A stretch of 64,000 nucleotides of DNA from Chloroflexota bacterium (GTDB lineage: Bacteria > Chloroflexota > Anaerolineae > Aggregatilineales > Phototrophicaceae): positions 62,001 through 126,000 of the forward strand of contig JAPOXG010000025.1 in NCBI GenBank assembly GCA_026707225.1, given 5' to 3'. Position numbers and translations under genes: made by a program. The notes beneath the pieces were generated by a model. The model was not told the DNA's origin, searched no databases, and saw only the letters and a program-made list of their open reading frames with translations. Of this stretch, positions 52,798 to 64,000 are shown one piece after another. Numbering within the stretch: position 1 is the first letter of the stretch; every line of letters starts with the position of its first letter.

Positions 52798-54120
52798 CTA
52801 GGACAAGCTCTTGGGACGGCGCACCAACTGCGCGGGAATGGATAAGGGCATGTGATAGCGCGTGAAACCAAACAGGCTCTTGAAGCGCTGGTTCATTGTA
52901 TAAGCTTCTTCGTAGTAGCCCTCGAGCTGCGCCATCAAAGCCGACCATGGGCGCTGCTCCGCCATTTGTCGCGCCCGGCGGCTCATCGCCTCTCTAGCCG
53001 CGCGCCGATCGCGCAGCCGGAGGATTTCCGTGGCGAAGGCAGCGGCAGTCGGCGCCACGGCGATGCCACTCACACCGTGTTCAATGACATCAGGCGCGCC
53101 GCCGGCCTTTACGACTATGGATGGCAAACCCGATGCCATCGCTTCTTGGATGACCTGGCCAAAGGTCTCGTATTCGCCCGGAAAGGCGAAGACATCGGCG
53201 CTGGCGTAGGCTTGAGCCAGTTCCTCTCCAATCAAGTATCCGGTGAAACAGGCGTCGGTATCGCCAAACTCGGTTTCGAGTTCCTCGCGCAAGGCGCCGT
53301 CGCCGATGATCGTCAGAGCCACGCCGGGCGTCTTGGCGACATCATGCAACAGGTCGACGCGCTTCTCCTGAGCCAGCCGCCCGACGAAAATGCAAAGTAA
53401 TGATTCGGGGTCGCGCCCATTCAGGAGACGCCGGCGCATCTCGGGCCGCGCGTGCCGCGGATGGAAACGCTCCGTATTGACGCCGCGCCCCCAATGACGA
53501 ACGCGGCGATAGCCCACCGCGCGCAACTGCCCGATGATGGTGCGCGTCGGCGCAAGCGTCAAATGGCAGCCGTTGTGGATATATCGCAGCCAGCGATTGA
53601 CCGGACCCGACAGCAAAGGAAAGCCATAATGTTCGGTATAACCGGGCAGGTCGGTCTGATAATTGGCGATCACTGGCAAGTTCAAATGTCGGCCGACCGC
53701 CATGCCATTGACCGCCATCGCCGCCGGGCTGAAGAGATGAATCAGATCTGGATTGAAGTCCTCAATGTGCCGCGCCACAACCGGATTCGGCAAAGCCATT
53801 CGTGTCTCCGGCGCTTGCGGCAAGCTTATCGACGGCAGCGGGATGACCTGTGAGTTCCCGACCTGGTCGACGGCGATATCAGGCGCAAACACCAGCACTT
53901 CGCGTCCCGTCTCCTGCAAATAGCGGACCGTCAGGAAAGCCGTCTTGACCACGCCGTCAACTTTCGGCAGGAAAGATTCGGTCAGAACGGCGACGCGCTT
54001 CACCGCCGCAAAGGGCGACGCCGAATGCGCTTCGTCGATCAAACGCGGGCTGCCAAAGAAGGCTTCAAGCTCTCTGTCCTGCTGGGCATGCAGGTTTTCA
54101 AGTAGGCGCTGCGCTTGCAT
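52798..54120 (-). CDS. Glycosyltransferase family 4 (mannosyl/glucosyl transferase, lipid-type)
   Basis: 440 residues from the ATG at 54120; the track start at 54174 is upstream. GT-B fold: LTESFLPKVDGVVKTAF, HLFSPAAMAVNGMAVGRHLN, YQTDLPGYTEHYG, then GRGVNTERFHP, FVGRLAQEKRVDLL and the donor-site E-x7-E in ETFGQVIQEAMASGLP. Close in layout to MgtA/PimB-like and sulfoquinovosyl or digalactosyl-type transferases acting on membrane lipids. Donor sugar uncertain. Confidence 0.85.
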   Translation of the reverse strand: MQAQRLLENLHAQQDRELEAFFGSPRLIDEAHSASPFAAVKRVAVLTESFLPKVDGVVKTAFLTVRYLQETGREVLVFAPDIAVDQVGNSQVIPLPSISLPQAPETRMALPNPVVARHIEDFNPDLIHLFSPAAMAVNGMAVGRHLNLPVIANYQTDLPGYTEHYGFPLLSGPVNRWLRYIHNGCHLTLAPTRTIIGQLRAVGYRRVRHWGRGVNTERFHPRHARPEMRRRLLNGRDPESLLCIFVGRLAQEKRVDLLHDVAKTPGVALTIIGDGALREELETEFGDTDACFTGYLIGEELAQAYASADVFAFPGEYETFGQVIQEAMASGLPSIVVKAGGAPDVIEHGVSGIAVAPTAAAFATEILRLRDRRAAREAMSRRARQMAEQRPWSALMAQLEGYYEEAYTMNQRFKSLFGFTRYHMPLSIPAQLVRRPKSLS

Positions 54121-54275
54121 GTTTACCTTTATCACGGCGGGTTTGCTTATCTTCAGTGTAGCACAGCAACACAATCAGAATCGACCACGAGCCTCGCCAT
54201 TAGGAACACCGAAAACGGCGGCGAGATATGGGGCTAACGCGCAATTGCGGTCCGCCGTTCCAGCCGACAATGCGC

Positions 54276-56735
54276 TCAGCCGCTGTCCCCGTAAAGCTCG
54301 CGATAGATATTGTAATTGCGATATATAAACTGTACGTAATGGCGCGTCGAATCGATCGTAATGGTCGTCATAAACAGGTCGGGATCGCCGCCAGACAGGT
54401 TGTTCCAATTGTAGGCTCGCCCCGGCCCCGCATTGTAGGCGGCCAACGCGACGACCGCGTTCCGGTCGAAGAGAGTCAATTGCTCATCAAGATAAAATGC
54501 GCCAAAGGCGACGCCGGCGTAGGGGCGGAAGAGATCCGCATGTTGGTAGTCCCGCCACGCCAGCTTTTCGGCAATATACTGCGCGGTCGACGGGATGACC
54601 TGCGTCAAGCCCTTCTCGCCAGCCGCGGCTGTGGCCAAGGTATTGAAGAGGCTTTCCTGCCTGATCAAAGCGAGCGTCAACAGGGGATCCACCGCGCGTT
54701 CTTCGGCCGCCGGTCGGATCACGTCAATGTAATACGGCGGAAAACGCAGTCGGGCAATGAAGCGCGGCGCGTCCAGCGTGCCCAACCCGGACGCGATAAT
54801 CACATCGGCCGCCGCGATAATGCTCTCCCGATAGACTCCCGCGTCACGCAGATAGATCGCCAGGCGATAGCTGCTTAAGACATCGCCATTGTCACGCGCT
54901 TCGTCAACCAGATCCTCAAACTCCTTGAATGCCTCGTCAAAAGCGCTCAGCGCCAACAATTCGCGGCCGCGTTTCATGCGCGGTTCGTTATCCAGCGCCT
55001 CGGAAAGTCGCCATAGCTCAGTTGAATCGTCAATGTTGAAGCGGCGGCGAAGCCAGTCCTCGGCTATGTTCCGCTCGGCCGCTTCGTCGAATTCGAACTG
55101 ATAGGCTGCTGGCGCCTGAAATGGCAGCCGACTGATGCGGAAATCCCCCGCCCGCGCCGCGAAATAACTGTCGGGCGCCGCCGCGATCGCCTGGTCGAAC
55201 GCCTCGTTCGCCGCCTCGGAATCCCCGTTGCCCAGCGTGATGCGGCCGATCCACAGATAAGCCGCCGCTTGATCCTCCCCCGACGTCAGCGCCGCGATTC
55301 GCTTGTAAAGTGCTTCGGCGATGCGCCACTCTTCATCTCGCACAGCCGCCGACGCCGCGATGAAAAGTCCGTTTGTGGTCAGCTCGTGATCGGGATAGCG
55401 CTCGACCAAACGGGTGAACACTTGACGCGACAAGGTCGTTTGACCATTGATGCCGTAAAGATAACCAGCGCGCCAGAGCGCCTCGCCCGCCGCGCTCGCC
55501 AGCTGATCATAGTCTTCAGCCAGCGCCAGATAAATCTCTATCGCCGCCGGGCTGTCGCCGGCCAGAAAGCGGGTCCTTCCGCGCTCGAGCAGCGCTTCAC
55601 CGAATAGTGGATCTTGTGGATAGCGGTCGATCAGCGTCTGGAATGCCACCGAGGCGGCTTGGAAATTACCGATCTGGCGATAGGCGCGCCCGAGCAGCAG
55701 GTACAGCTCCGCCGGAATCGCCGTCGACTCTTGCCCCGCCGCGAACTGATTAAAAGCCTCGATCGCCGCCTGCGCTTCTCCGGCGATGAATGCCGCTTGC
55801 CCACGGCGAAAGCCATCAAAGGCCGTCCCATGCCGACGCAATTGCTCTTGCGCAGCCCAGGCCGCGCTTGTGCCTGGGTAAGTCTCCGCGACCGCTGTCA
55901 AACGCGCCAAGCCGGTCTCGACATCGATGCTATCCAGCGTAACCTGCGCCGCCGACAACGCGATCTCAGCACGGTAAGGAACATTGCGCGCAACCCTCAG
56001 AATCGCGTCATACTGGGCGACCGCCTCAGCGTAGCGACCAAGCTCGATGTTGATCCGCGCCAGTTTCTCGCGCAGTATCAGCAGCGGCACTTTGGACCGC
56101 TTGGCTTGGATCGCGCGCCCGTAGTTTTCCAGCGCCGCCTCCGGCATTCCCAGCGCGATCTGCGCATCGGCGATTCGCTCATGGACGTAGCTGTCGATCA
56201 AGCCGGGACGCAGCAGCAGATAACGTTGGAGATCGTCGATCGCCTCGCGCCATTGTGACAGACCCAGGCGGGCGTCTGCTCGCAAGAAATGGGCTTGCGC
56301 CAGCCGCGCCTCCGCTGGCAATACGTCGATATACAGACTGAAGGCATCCCGCGCCTGCTCGTTATAGCCCGCGCGCAAGGCGACTTGCCCAAGGCGGAAA
56401 GCCGCTTCGGCCCGATGCCGCGGCGAAAGTACGTCGCCAACGTTCAGCAGTGAGCGATAGATGCCAGCCGCCTCTTCGAAATACCCGTTGCGCGTGAAGC
56501 GCTCAGCCGACTGAAGTTGGTGATGCGGGTCAATGTCAGGCGTCGTCTGCGAGACCGGCGCAACCTCGGTTGGCGCTTCCGTGGGAAGCGCCTGCGCCAC
56601 GACGGGCAGCGGCGTCGCTGTGACGTATATGATGTTGTCTTCGTCAGGCGTCGGCAGCGGCAGCTCCAGCCCGGGAAAGTTGCAAGCGTTAAGGGACAGA
56701 CAAAGCGTCAAAACAATGACAGGAAAACGGAACAT
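54276..56735 (-). CDS. Lipoprotein with TPR array and lytic transglycosylase (SLT) domain
   Basis: 819 residues. Signal peptide with lipobox-like end LCLSLNAC, a short Thr/Pro linker, then about 550 residues of TPR-like helical repeats (FRRGQAAFIAGEAQAAIEAF; LGRAYRQIGNFQAASVAFQT), and a C-terminal SLT domain (about 660-800): LIRQESLFNTLATAAAGEKG with the catalytic Glu, LTQVIPSTAQYIAEKL and VALAAYNAGPGRAYNW. Cleaves peptidoglycan glycan strands, releasing anhydromuropeptides. It has the same architecture as Slt70 with a lipoprotein anchor. Confidence 0.9.
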   Translation of the reverse strand: MFRFPVIVLTLCLSLNACNFPGLELPLPTPDEDNIIYVTATPLPVVAQALPTEAPTEVAPVSQTTPDIDPHHQLQSAERFTRNGYFEEAAGIYRSLLNVGDVLSPRHRAEAAFRLGQVALRAGYNEQARDAFSLYIDVLPAEARLAQAHFLRADARLGLSQWREAIDDLQRYLLLRPGLIDSYVHERIADAQIALGMPEAALENYGRAIQAKRSKVPLLILREKLARINIELGRYAEAVAQYDAILRVARNVPYRAEIALSAAQVTLDSIDVETGLARLTAVAETYPGTSAAWAAQEQLRRHGTAFDGFRRGQAAFIAGEAQAAIEAFNQFAAGQESTAIPAELYLLLGRAYRQIGNFQAASVAFQTLIDRYPQDPLFGEALLERGRTRFLAGDSPAAIEIYLALAEDYDQLASAAGEALWRAGYLYGINGQTTLSRQVFTRLVERYPDHELTTNGLFIAASAAVRDEEWRIAEALYKRIAALTSGEDQAAAYLWIGRITLGNGDSEAANEAFDQAIAAAPDSYFAARAGDFRISRLPFQAPAAYQFEFDEAAERNIAEDWLRRRFNIDDSTELWRLSEALDNEPRMKRGRELLALSAFDEAFKEFEDLVDEARDNGDVLSSYRLAIYLRDAGVYRESIIAAADVIIASGLGTLDAPRFIARLRFPPYYIDVIRPAAEERAVDPLLTLALIRQESLFNTLATAAAGEKGLTQVIPSTAQYIAEKLAWRDYQHADLFRPYAGVAFGAFYLDEQLTLFDRNAVVALAAYNAGPGRAYNWNNLSGGDPDLFMTTITIDSTRHYVQFIYRNYNIYRELYGDSG

Positions 56736-56793
56736 GGAAGGGCTCAGCCAGAATGAGAACTGCCCGTCATGGTACGAAGCTGAAATTCACTTG

Positions 56794-57291
56794 TCAAGCG
56801 AGGTCGCCCGCTTGCTTTTCGGCCGGCGGGATCAAATCGCCAGCCAACCAGGGTATGCCATAGCCGACAACGAGATGCCCCGCTTCCGCCAGCGCCGCGC
56901 CCAGCGATTCCGTGTCATGGAAAGCCCACCAATGGTCAGCCGATGGCAGAATCGCCACGCCGAAGTCTTCAACCACCAGTTGGCTCAGTCCGCGCGCCGC
57001 CTGCCCCGCGCTGCTGTCAACCAGGCCATGGCGATTGCGCGAGCGCCTTAGCTGAACGTTGAAACGCGATTGCGCGCGATCCGACCACATGGTATCGCTG
57101 TATACGAGGACTTGGAAATCGATCAAGCCGAAGCAACCATCGGGCAAAGCTCTTAAGAAGCGATACTTTCCGCCCGCCCATTGCATAGGCGCGTCTTGCA
57201 ACTGATAGCCGGCGGCGCTGAATGCCTGCCCCACCACAGTTTGCAGCAAAGTCTTGAAGTAATCCTGCCCAGCTTGCCGTTCCTGCACCAT
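56794..57291 (-). CDS. Hypothetical protein
   Basis: 165 residues from the ATG at 57291 (MVQERQAGQDYFKTLLQTVV); the track start at 57465 runs back into the next gene. A mixed alpha/beta domain with FLRALPDGCFGLIDFQVLVY, ARGLSQLVVEDFGVAIL and FHDTESLGAALAEAGHLVV. The layout recalls DUF4304-type proteins, but I do not assign it. It follows the YyaL-type gene on the same strand by about 100 bp. Confidence 0.55.
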   Translation of the reverse strand: MVQERQAGQDYFKTLLQTVVGQAFSAAGYQLQDAPMQWAGGKYRFLRALPDGCFGLIDFQVLVYSDTMWSDRAQSRFNVQLRRSRNRHGLVDSSAGQAARGLSQLVVEDFGVAILPSADHWWAFHDTESLGAALAEAGHLVVGYGIPWLAGDLIPPAEKQAGDLA

Positions 57292-57392
57292 GAGCGAACC
57301 TGTCTGACGAGACGACCGACCCGTTTGCTTACAGCAATGGCGGCGAACGCGCGGCCTTCCAGGCATCATTGACGAACACATGCAAGCGGCGC

Positions 57393-59462
57393 TTAACGCT
57401 CGGAAAGCAACGCCTCGGTCTCGGCAGCTGTTGTCACCGGCATCTTGCAGGCGAAATGGCGGCAAACATAAACTGTCGCCTTGCCGTCGCGTTTCCTGCG
57501 CGCGCTCAGCAGCGGAATCAGTTCATGTTGCTCGACATCGTCTTCCGCAAAGGCGCTGATCAGATTCGGACGATAGGGCTGGTGAAGAGCATCCAAGAGT
57601 TCGATAGCGGCGCCGTCGGCGCGGTCGCCGATGACCGCCACTTCAGCGATGCCCTGAATCAGCATATCCGCGGCGTTCAGGGATTCGGCGAATGCTTGTG
57701 GATATTGGCGCATGGCATCAGACAGTTTCCGCAATACCTCGCGCGCCGCTTCGTCATAACGTGGATCAGCGGTATATGCCGCCAGGCGCAGAAGCTGCTT
57801 GGCCATCATCGCGTTGCCCGATGGCGTGACGTTGTCTTGCAAGTTTCGAGGCCGCACAATCAGAGCTTCGTGATCGTCGCTCGTGTCATAGAATCCGCCA
57901 TCTTCGGAAGGGAAATGCGTCAGCGCCACATCGGCCAGCCGCCGCGCCGCCGCGAACCAGTCTTCCTCATACGTTGACTGATACAGCTCCAGCAGCGCGT
58001 CGATCAGGTTGGCGTAATCTTCCAAATAACCATTGAGCTTGCTCCGTCCATCCTTATGCGTGCGATACAAACGCCCGCTCTCGTCCACCAGCTGATTGAG
58101 CAGGAATGCGCCGGCTCGTCGTGCGGCCGCCAGGTAGTCGTCGCGTTTTAATACGCGAGCCGCTTCCGCCAGGCTCGCCAGCATCAAGCCGTTCCAGGAC
58201 GTCAGAATCTTGTCGTCCAAGCCCGGTGGCACGCGCTCAGCGCGAACGGCATATAGTTGCCGCTTGATCCAGTCCAGGGCGCTGATCAGATCATCAACCG
58301 ACAGCCCGAGCAATTGGGCAGTCTCATCCAGGGGGCGCGGCAGGTGCAGGATGTTGGCGCCTTCGAAGTTGCCCTGCGGCCTCATGCCGAAGGTCTCGAT
58401 GACAATTTCCAGCGCGCGCGGAACTTGCTCGCGAATCGGCTCCAGCGCTTCCACCGCCTCCTCAATGGTCCAAACGAAGAACTTGCCCTCTTCGCCCTCG
58501 CTGTCGGCATCGGTGGCGCTGTAGAAGCCGCCGCTCGAGGCAGTCATCTCGCGCAAGATATAATCGTAAATGTCCACGGCGATAGACTTGAAAAAATCAT
58601 CGCCGCTGATCTGCCAGGCATGCAGATAGAGCCGGCTAAGTTGAGCGTTGTCATAAAGCATCTTCTCAAAATGCGGTACCAGCCAATGGGCGTCGACACT
58701 GTAACGGGCGAAGCCGCCCCCGATCTGATCGTAGATCCCGCCATGCGCCATCTGCCGCAACGTGAAGGTCGCCAAATTGAGCGCCTCTTCGTCGCCCGCG
58801 CGCGCATGATGACGCAGCAGAAATTCCAAACTGATCGGATTCGGGAACTTCGGCTGAGCGCCGAAACCGCCGTTTTGCCGGTCAACGCTTGACAGCATGG
58901 TCCGCGCCGCCTCGTCCAGCATGTCGTTGGTCAGGCCGCTGTCGTCCGCGCGACCAATCGCCAGCACATCACGCTTCAGCGCCTCATGCAGATTGTCCGC
59001 TTGCTTCTCGAGGTTCTCTCTCTGGTTGCGATAAGCGTTATGTACAGCGCCCATCAGCTGCGTGAACGACGGCGTGCCATAGCGCTGTACTTTGGGATAG
59101 TAGGTGCCGCCATAAAATGGGCGGCCGTCCGGCAGCAAAAAGACGGTCATGGGCCAGCCGCCCTGCCCGGCAATCGCCTGCACCGCCCCCATATAGATGT
59201 CATCGACATCGGGCCGCTCTTCCCGATCGACCTTCACGTTGACGAAGAGGGCGTTCATCATCCCCGCCGTCGCTTCGTCTTCAAAGCTTTCATGCGCCAT
59301 CACGTGACACCAGTGGCAGGCGCTGTAGCCAATGCTCAGCAGGACCGGCTTGTCCTGCTCGCGCGCGATGCGAAAAGCCTCCGCGCCCCAGGGATGCCAA
59401 TCCACCGGGTTGTCAGCGTGCTGCAGCAGATAGGGACTGGTCTCGTCTTTCAATCGATTCAT
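57393..59462 (-). CDS. YyaL/SPATA20-type thioredoxin-domain protein (DUF255)
   Basis: 689 residues from the ATG at 59462 ([20 protein letters not shown]), the conserved start of this family. The thioredoxin-like domain has [20 protein letters not shown] with the C-x-x-[13 protein letters not shown] and [20 protein letters not shown]. The remaining 500 residues form an (alpha/alpha)6 barrel with [16 protein letters not shown]. Widespread family with unclear function, possibly redox-linked glycan or N-acyl sugar epimerase-like. The track start at 59519 is upstream. Confidence 0.93.
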   Translation of the reverse strand: MNRLKDETSPYLLQHADNPVDWHPWGAEAFRIAREQDKPVLLSIGYSACHWCHVMAHESFEDEATAGMMNALFVNVKVDREERPDVDDIYMGAVQAIAGQGGWPMTVFLLPDGRPFYGGTYYPKVQRYGTPSFTQLMGAVHNAYRNQRENLEKQADNLHEALKRDVLAIGRADDSGLTNDMLDEAARTMLSSVDRQNGGFGAQPKFPNPISLEFLLRHHARAGDEEALNLATFTLRQMAHGGIYDQIGGGFARYSVDAHWLVPHFEKMLYDNAQLSRLYLHAWQISGDDFFKSIAVDIYDYILREMTASSGGFYSATDADSEGEEGKFFVWTIEEAVEALEPIREQVPRALEIVIETFGMRPQGNFEGANILHLPRPLDETAQLLGLSVDDLISALDWIKRQLYAVRAERVPPGLDDKILTSWNGLMLASLAEAARVLKRDDYLAAARRAGAFLLNQLVDESGRLYRTHKDGRSKLNGYLEDYANLIDALLELYQSTYEEDWFAAARRLADVALTHFPSEDGGFYDTSDDHEALIVRPRNLQDNVTPSGNAMMAKQLLRLAAYTADPRYDEAAREVLRKLSDAMRQYPQAFAESLNAADMLIQGIAEVAVIGDRADGAAIELLDALHQPYRPNLISAFAEDDVEQHELIPLLSARRKRDGKATVYVCRHFACKMPVTTAAETEALLSER

Positions 59463-59779
59463 GCTGCATCTCGGTCGGCTCTCATGTCCATTGACATCAC
59501 ACACAGCGTCTGTTCCCAAAATAATAACGGTGATTCGCCGCTAGCGAAATCGTGATTCGCGCCTCAGCGGCGTCAGCATGCGCCGCCCGCGCCGTGAACG
59601 GCAGCAAGCGAGGCCGCAACCGACCGGCGAAATCGCTCGTATTTCATGGTATCATCGCCTAGCGCAGCCCTACATTGAAGGCGCAGCCGAGGCATTCTAA
59701 GACAAGTCTTGCACAATTCCCGCCGCTGATACGGTATAATCAGGATATACAAGCCGCTTTTCGAGGCTACGATCTATCG
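59463..59779. other. Divergent intergenic region between yyaL-type gene and ftsH
   Basis: 317 bp. A consensus TATAAT lies at 59735-59740; a TTGCAC sits 20 bp upstream, wider than usual. No ORF or repeat of note. Confidence 0.45.
59735..59740 (+). promoter_or_regulatory. Candidate -10 box for ftsH
   Basis: Perfect TATAAT 40 bp before the ATG at 59780; the -35 partner is poor. Confidence 0.35.
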
Positions 59780-61807
<2,028 letters not shown>

Positions 61808-61846
61808 AGCGATTGCCCGGCAATCAGCGCGCAGTCTTGCGCAATT

Positions 61847-61881
61847 CAAAAGGGCGAGATTACAACCGGTCTCGCCCTTTG
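61847..61881. terminator. Bidirectional terminator between ftsH and the EF-G-like gene
   Basis: Stem AAAGGGCGAGA / TCTCGCCCTTT with a 10-nt loop. The A/T ends provide short U tracts on both strands, fitting the convergent genes. Confidence 0.75.
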
Positions 61882-61904
61882 TCATAGCTACATTTCAAAT
61901 CTGC

Positions 61905-63971
61905 TTATTGCGCCGTTTCCGCCTCGACTTCGGCGATGATGTCATCCTGCACGTAGTTCGGCACGCGATCGTAGCGGTTGAAATCCATGGTGTAGATGCC
62001 GCGCCCGCCGGTCATTGATCGGAGGTCATTGCCGTAGCGCAGCATCTCCGCCAGCGGCGCCTCCGCCGTGACGACGCTCTTGATGCCGATCGTGTCCATG
62101 CCTTGGACGCGGCCGCGACGCGTGTTGAGATCGCTCATGATGTCACCCATCATCGACTCGGGGACGGTGATTCGGACATCCATAATCGGCTCCAGCAGAA
62201 CCGGTTTGGCTTTGCGGAATGCTTCGCGAAAAGCCTCGCGCCCCGCGATCTGAAACGCGATGTCTTTTGAATCGACCGGATGCTCCTTGCCATCGAAGAC
62301 GTTGACCTTCACCCGCTCAACCGGGAAACCGGCGATGACCCCCGTCGGCAAGACCGCGCGAATGCCCTTCTCGGTCGACGCGACAAATTGCTGGGAGATC
62401 GCCCCGCCAAAGACCGACGATTCGAACTCGAAGCCCTCAATCGTCGGCTCGATTTTCAGATCCACGCGCCCGTATTGCCCGGCGCCGCCCGTCTGTTTCT
62501 TGTGCGTATAGCTCGATTCGGCGTTGCCAGTAATCGTCTCGCGATAGGGTACCTTGGGCATGTAGGTGTCGATGCCGACCCCCAAGGCTTCGGCCCGCTT
62601 CAGCGTGACGTCAAGGTGAATCTGGCCCATGCCCTCAAGGACGGTCTGCCGCGTATCGCCATCTTGGCGCCAACGCAAGGTCGGGTCGGCATCACAGAGG
62701 TTGCTGAGCGTCGGTCCCATTTTAGCGCTATCGGCTTGCGTGCGCGGCGCAACCGCCATCATATAAAGCGGCGCCGGGAAATCAGGCGCGACGACGCGGA
62801 CATCAGAATCGGCAGCGACAAAGGTATCGCCCGTCTTGGTCTCGCTCAGCTTCGCCACCACGCCAATATCGCCCGCGCGCATCATCGAGATCGGCAGCTG
62901 TTCCTTGCCGCGCATGACGAAAAGCGAATTGAAACGCTCACTGGCGCCGCTGTTTCCATTTGTGTAGCGTCCATCATCTGAAATCGAGCCGGAAAAAATG
63001 CGGAAGTAGTTAAGCGTGCCGACAAATCGGTCATTCAATGTTTTGAAGACATAAGCCACCAGGGGATCGTCATCGGCATGAGGCGCGCCCAGCACATCGG
63101 TTTCTTCGCCGCGCATGATATTCACGCGCCGCTCGTTTGGCGCTGTGGTGTAGGCGACCAGCGCCTCCAATAACGGGATGGTGCCGATGTTTTCGGTGGC
63201 GGATGTGGTGAAGACTGGCACCGTCTTCAGCTCGGGCGAGCGCGATGCCTTGCGCATGCCCTGGCGGATCTCGTCAAAGGACAGCGACTCTTCTTCAAAG
63301 TATTTCTCCAGCAGATCGTCATCGGCTTCGGCAGCGGCTTCCATCAATTCCATATGCGCCTCGTCCAGCGCGTCGGCATAGTCATCAGGAAGATCGGAAC
63401 GTTCCGCGCCATCGCCCAGATAAGCTTTCCGCGTCAGGGCATTGGCGACTCCTTTGTAGTCCTCCTGCTGCCCGATTGGCAGCATGATGGGGATGAACTT
63501 GTAGTCGTCAAATTGGCCGCGCAACTGGTCGAGCACGACTTCGTAATTGGCGTTTTCACGGTCCATCTTGTTGATAACGGCAATGATTGGCTGTTCGCTG
63601 ATGCGGGCATACTCCCAAGCCAGTTCCGTACCCACTTCCACACCGGCGACCGCGTCGATCACCACAATCACGGAATCGGCGGCCAGTATCGCATTCTTGA
63701 GCTCCCCTTGAAAGTCGGTGAAGCCGGGCGTGTCCAGCAAGTTGATCTTGATGTCATTGAATTCTACGGGCGCCAAAGATGTGGACAGGGACAAGCCGCG
63801 CTCCCTCTCTTCATCATCCCAGTCGGAAACCATATTCGATTCGGAAATATGCCCCATCCGATTCGTGGCGCCGGTGCTGTACAAGAGCGCCTCCACTAAT
63901 GATGTCTTGCCACAGCTTTGATGCCCCACTAAGGCGACGTTTCTAATGTTTGCCGTCTGGTATTCCTTCAT
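61905..63971 (-). CDS. Elongation factor G-like GTPase (FusA2 type)
   Basis: 688 residues from the ATG at 63971 (MKEYQTANIRNVALVGHQS). G1 GHQSCGKTS, switch I RGLSLSTSL where canonical EF-G has RGITI, G3 DTPGFTDF, G4 NKMDREN. Domains II-V follow, with KKQTGGAGQYGRVDL (domain IV) and RRGRVQGMDT in domain V. The altered switch I and the domain IV tip sequence fit the EF-G2/FusA2-like branch rather than the housekeeping translocase. Its precise role is unsettled. The first 7 track residues are an upstream extension. Confidence 0.88.
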   Translation of the reverse strand: MKEYQTANIRNVALVGHQSCGKTSLVEALLYSTGATNRMGHISESNMVSDWDDEERERGLSLSTSLAPVEFNDIKINLLDTPGFTDFQGELKNAILAADSVIVVIDAVAGVEVGTELAWEYARISEQPIIAVINKMDRENANYEVVLDQLRGQFDDYKFIPIMLPIGQQEDYKGVANALTRKAYLGDGAERSDLPDDYADALDEAHMELMEAAAEADDDLLEKYFEEESLSFDEIRQGMRKASRSPELKTVPVFTTSATENIGTIPLLEALVAYTTAPNERRVNIMRGEETDVLGAPHADDDPLVAYVFKTLNDRFVGTLNYFRIFSGSISDDGRYTNGNSGASERFNSLFVMRGKEQLPISMMRAGDIGVVAKLSETKTGDTFVAADSDVRVVAPDFPAPLYMMAVAPRTQADSAKMGPTLSNLCDADPTLRWRQDGDTRQTVLEGMGQIHLDVTLKRAEALGVGIDTYMPKVPYRETITGNAESSYTHKKQTGGAGQYGRVDLKIEPTIEGFEFESSVFGGAISQQFVASTEKGIRAVLPTGVIAGFPVERVKVNVFDGKEHPVDSKDIAFQIAGREAFREAFRKAKPVLLEPIMDVRITVPESMMGDIMSDLNTRRGRVQGMDTIGIKSVVTAEAPLAEMLRYGNDLRSMTGGRGIYTMDFNRYDRVPNYVQDDIIAEVEAETAQ

Positions 63972-64000
63972 TGCGATTTTTCCCCAACACAAACCTGGAT

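Overview
The window reads as a chromosomal segment of a GC-rich (roughly 60 percent by eye) free-living bacterium, most likely Chloroflexota (Anaerolineae/Caldilineae-like). The evidence is indirect: extracytoplasmic proteins with Thr/Pro linkers of the V-T-A-T-P type, a cNMP-binding plus PH-domain membrane protein, a bacterial translin-family protein, a FusA2-like EF-G, and short operons on both strands. No 16S rRNA or tRNA was recognised, so this placement is inference. The ORF track is dominated by antisense shadows; about 60 genes look real.

Layout: 1-2.7 kb glycogen synthesis (glgA-glgC, minus strand, glgC cut by the window edge). 2.9-7.6 kb a LysM/lamin-tail exported protein, a DUF1992 protein, tatA, a cNMP/PH membrane protein and a GNAT enzyme. 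7.9-13.7 kb an FGE-sulfatase-fold exported protein, a PfkB kinase, an AlkA-like glycosylase overlapping a CNNM/CorC protein, a Nudix CoA pyrophosphatase and a small acidic protein. 13.9-14.4 kb a decayed gene. 14.5-18.6 kb aminotransferase, gatB, ssb and an SDR lacking its catalytic Tyr/Lys. 18.7-23.8 kb Mug-type glycosylase, MBL hydrolase, an anchored protein, tandem GNAT, alpha/beta hydrolase and an orphan gene.

23.8-26.5 kb is an accessory E2-JAB-E1 cassette, a bacterial ubiquitin-like conjugation module with no visible Ubl modifier and a JAB whose second metal histidine is replaced by Gln. It is divergent from an Fbp-type ABC importer (26.9-30.8 kb). Directly after the importer lies a low-GC two-gene island, a DarG-like macrodomain followed by a DarT-like DNA ADP-ribosyltransferase. 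This is the reverse of the usual darT-darG order. A near-perfect 22-bp palindrome sits over the promoter spacer. These two loci are the strongest candidates for unusual biology.

32.9-35.5 kb holds an OmpR/HK two-component system, a small frameshifted gene before it, and a triple TGTAAA repeat at exact 11-bp spacing upstream. 35.6-43.3 kb: def-GNAT, an S9 peptidase that appears internally deleted, GT2, an isocitrate/isopropylmalate-type dehydrogenase with a MarR regulator, an exported protein, rsmG and a Nudix enzyme. 43.3-44.4 kb is a low-GC pocket with a secreted-protein gene broken by an in-frame TAA just after its signal peptide, and a small membrane protein. 44.4-46.5 kb YCII, translin and MEMO-like proteins. 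46.6-47.9 kb is rplJ-rplL with promoter, L10 leader, attenuator and terminator. 48-64 kb: orphan histidine kinase, D-glycerate dehydrogenase, greA, ECF sigma/anti-sigma pair, mgsA, GT4, a TPR/SLT lipoprotein, a YyaL-type thioredoxin protein, ftsH and an EF-G-like GTPase.
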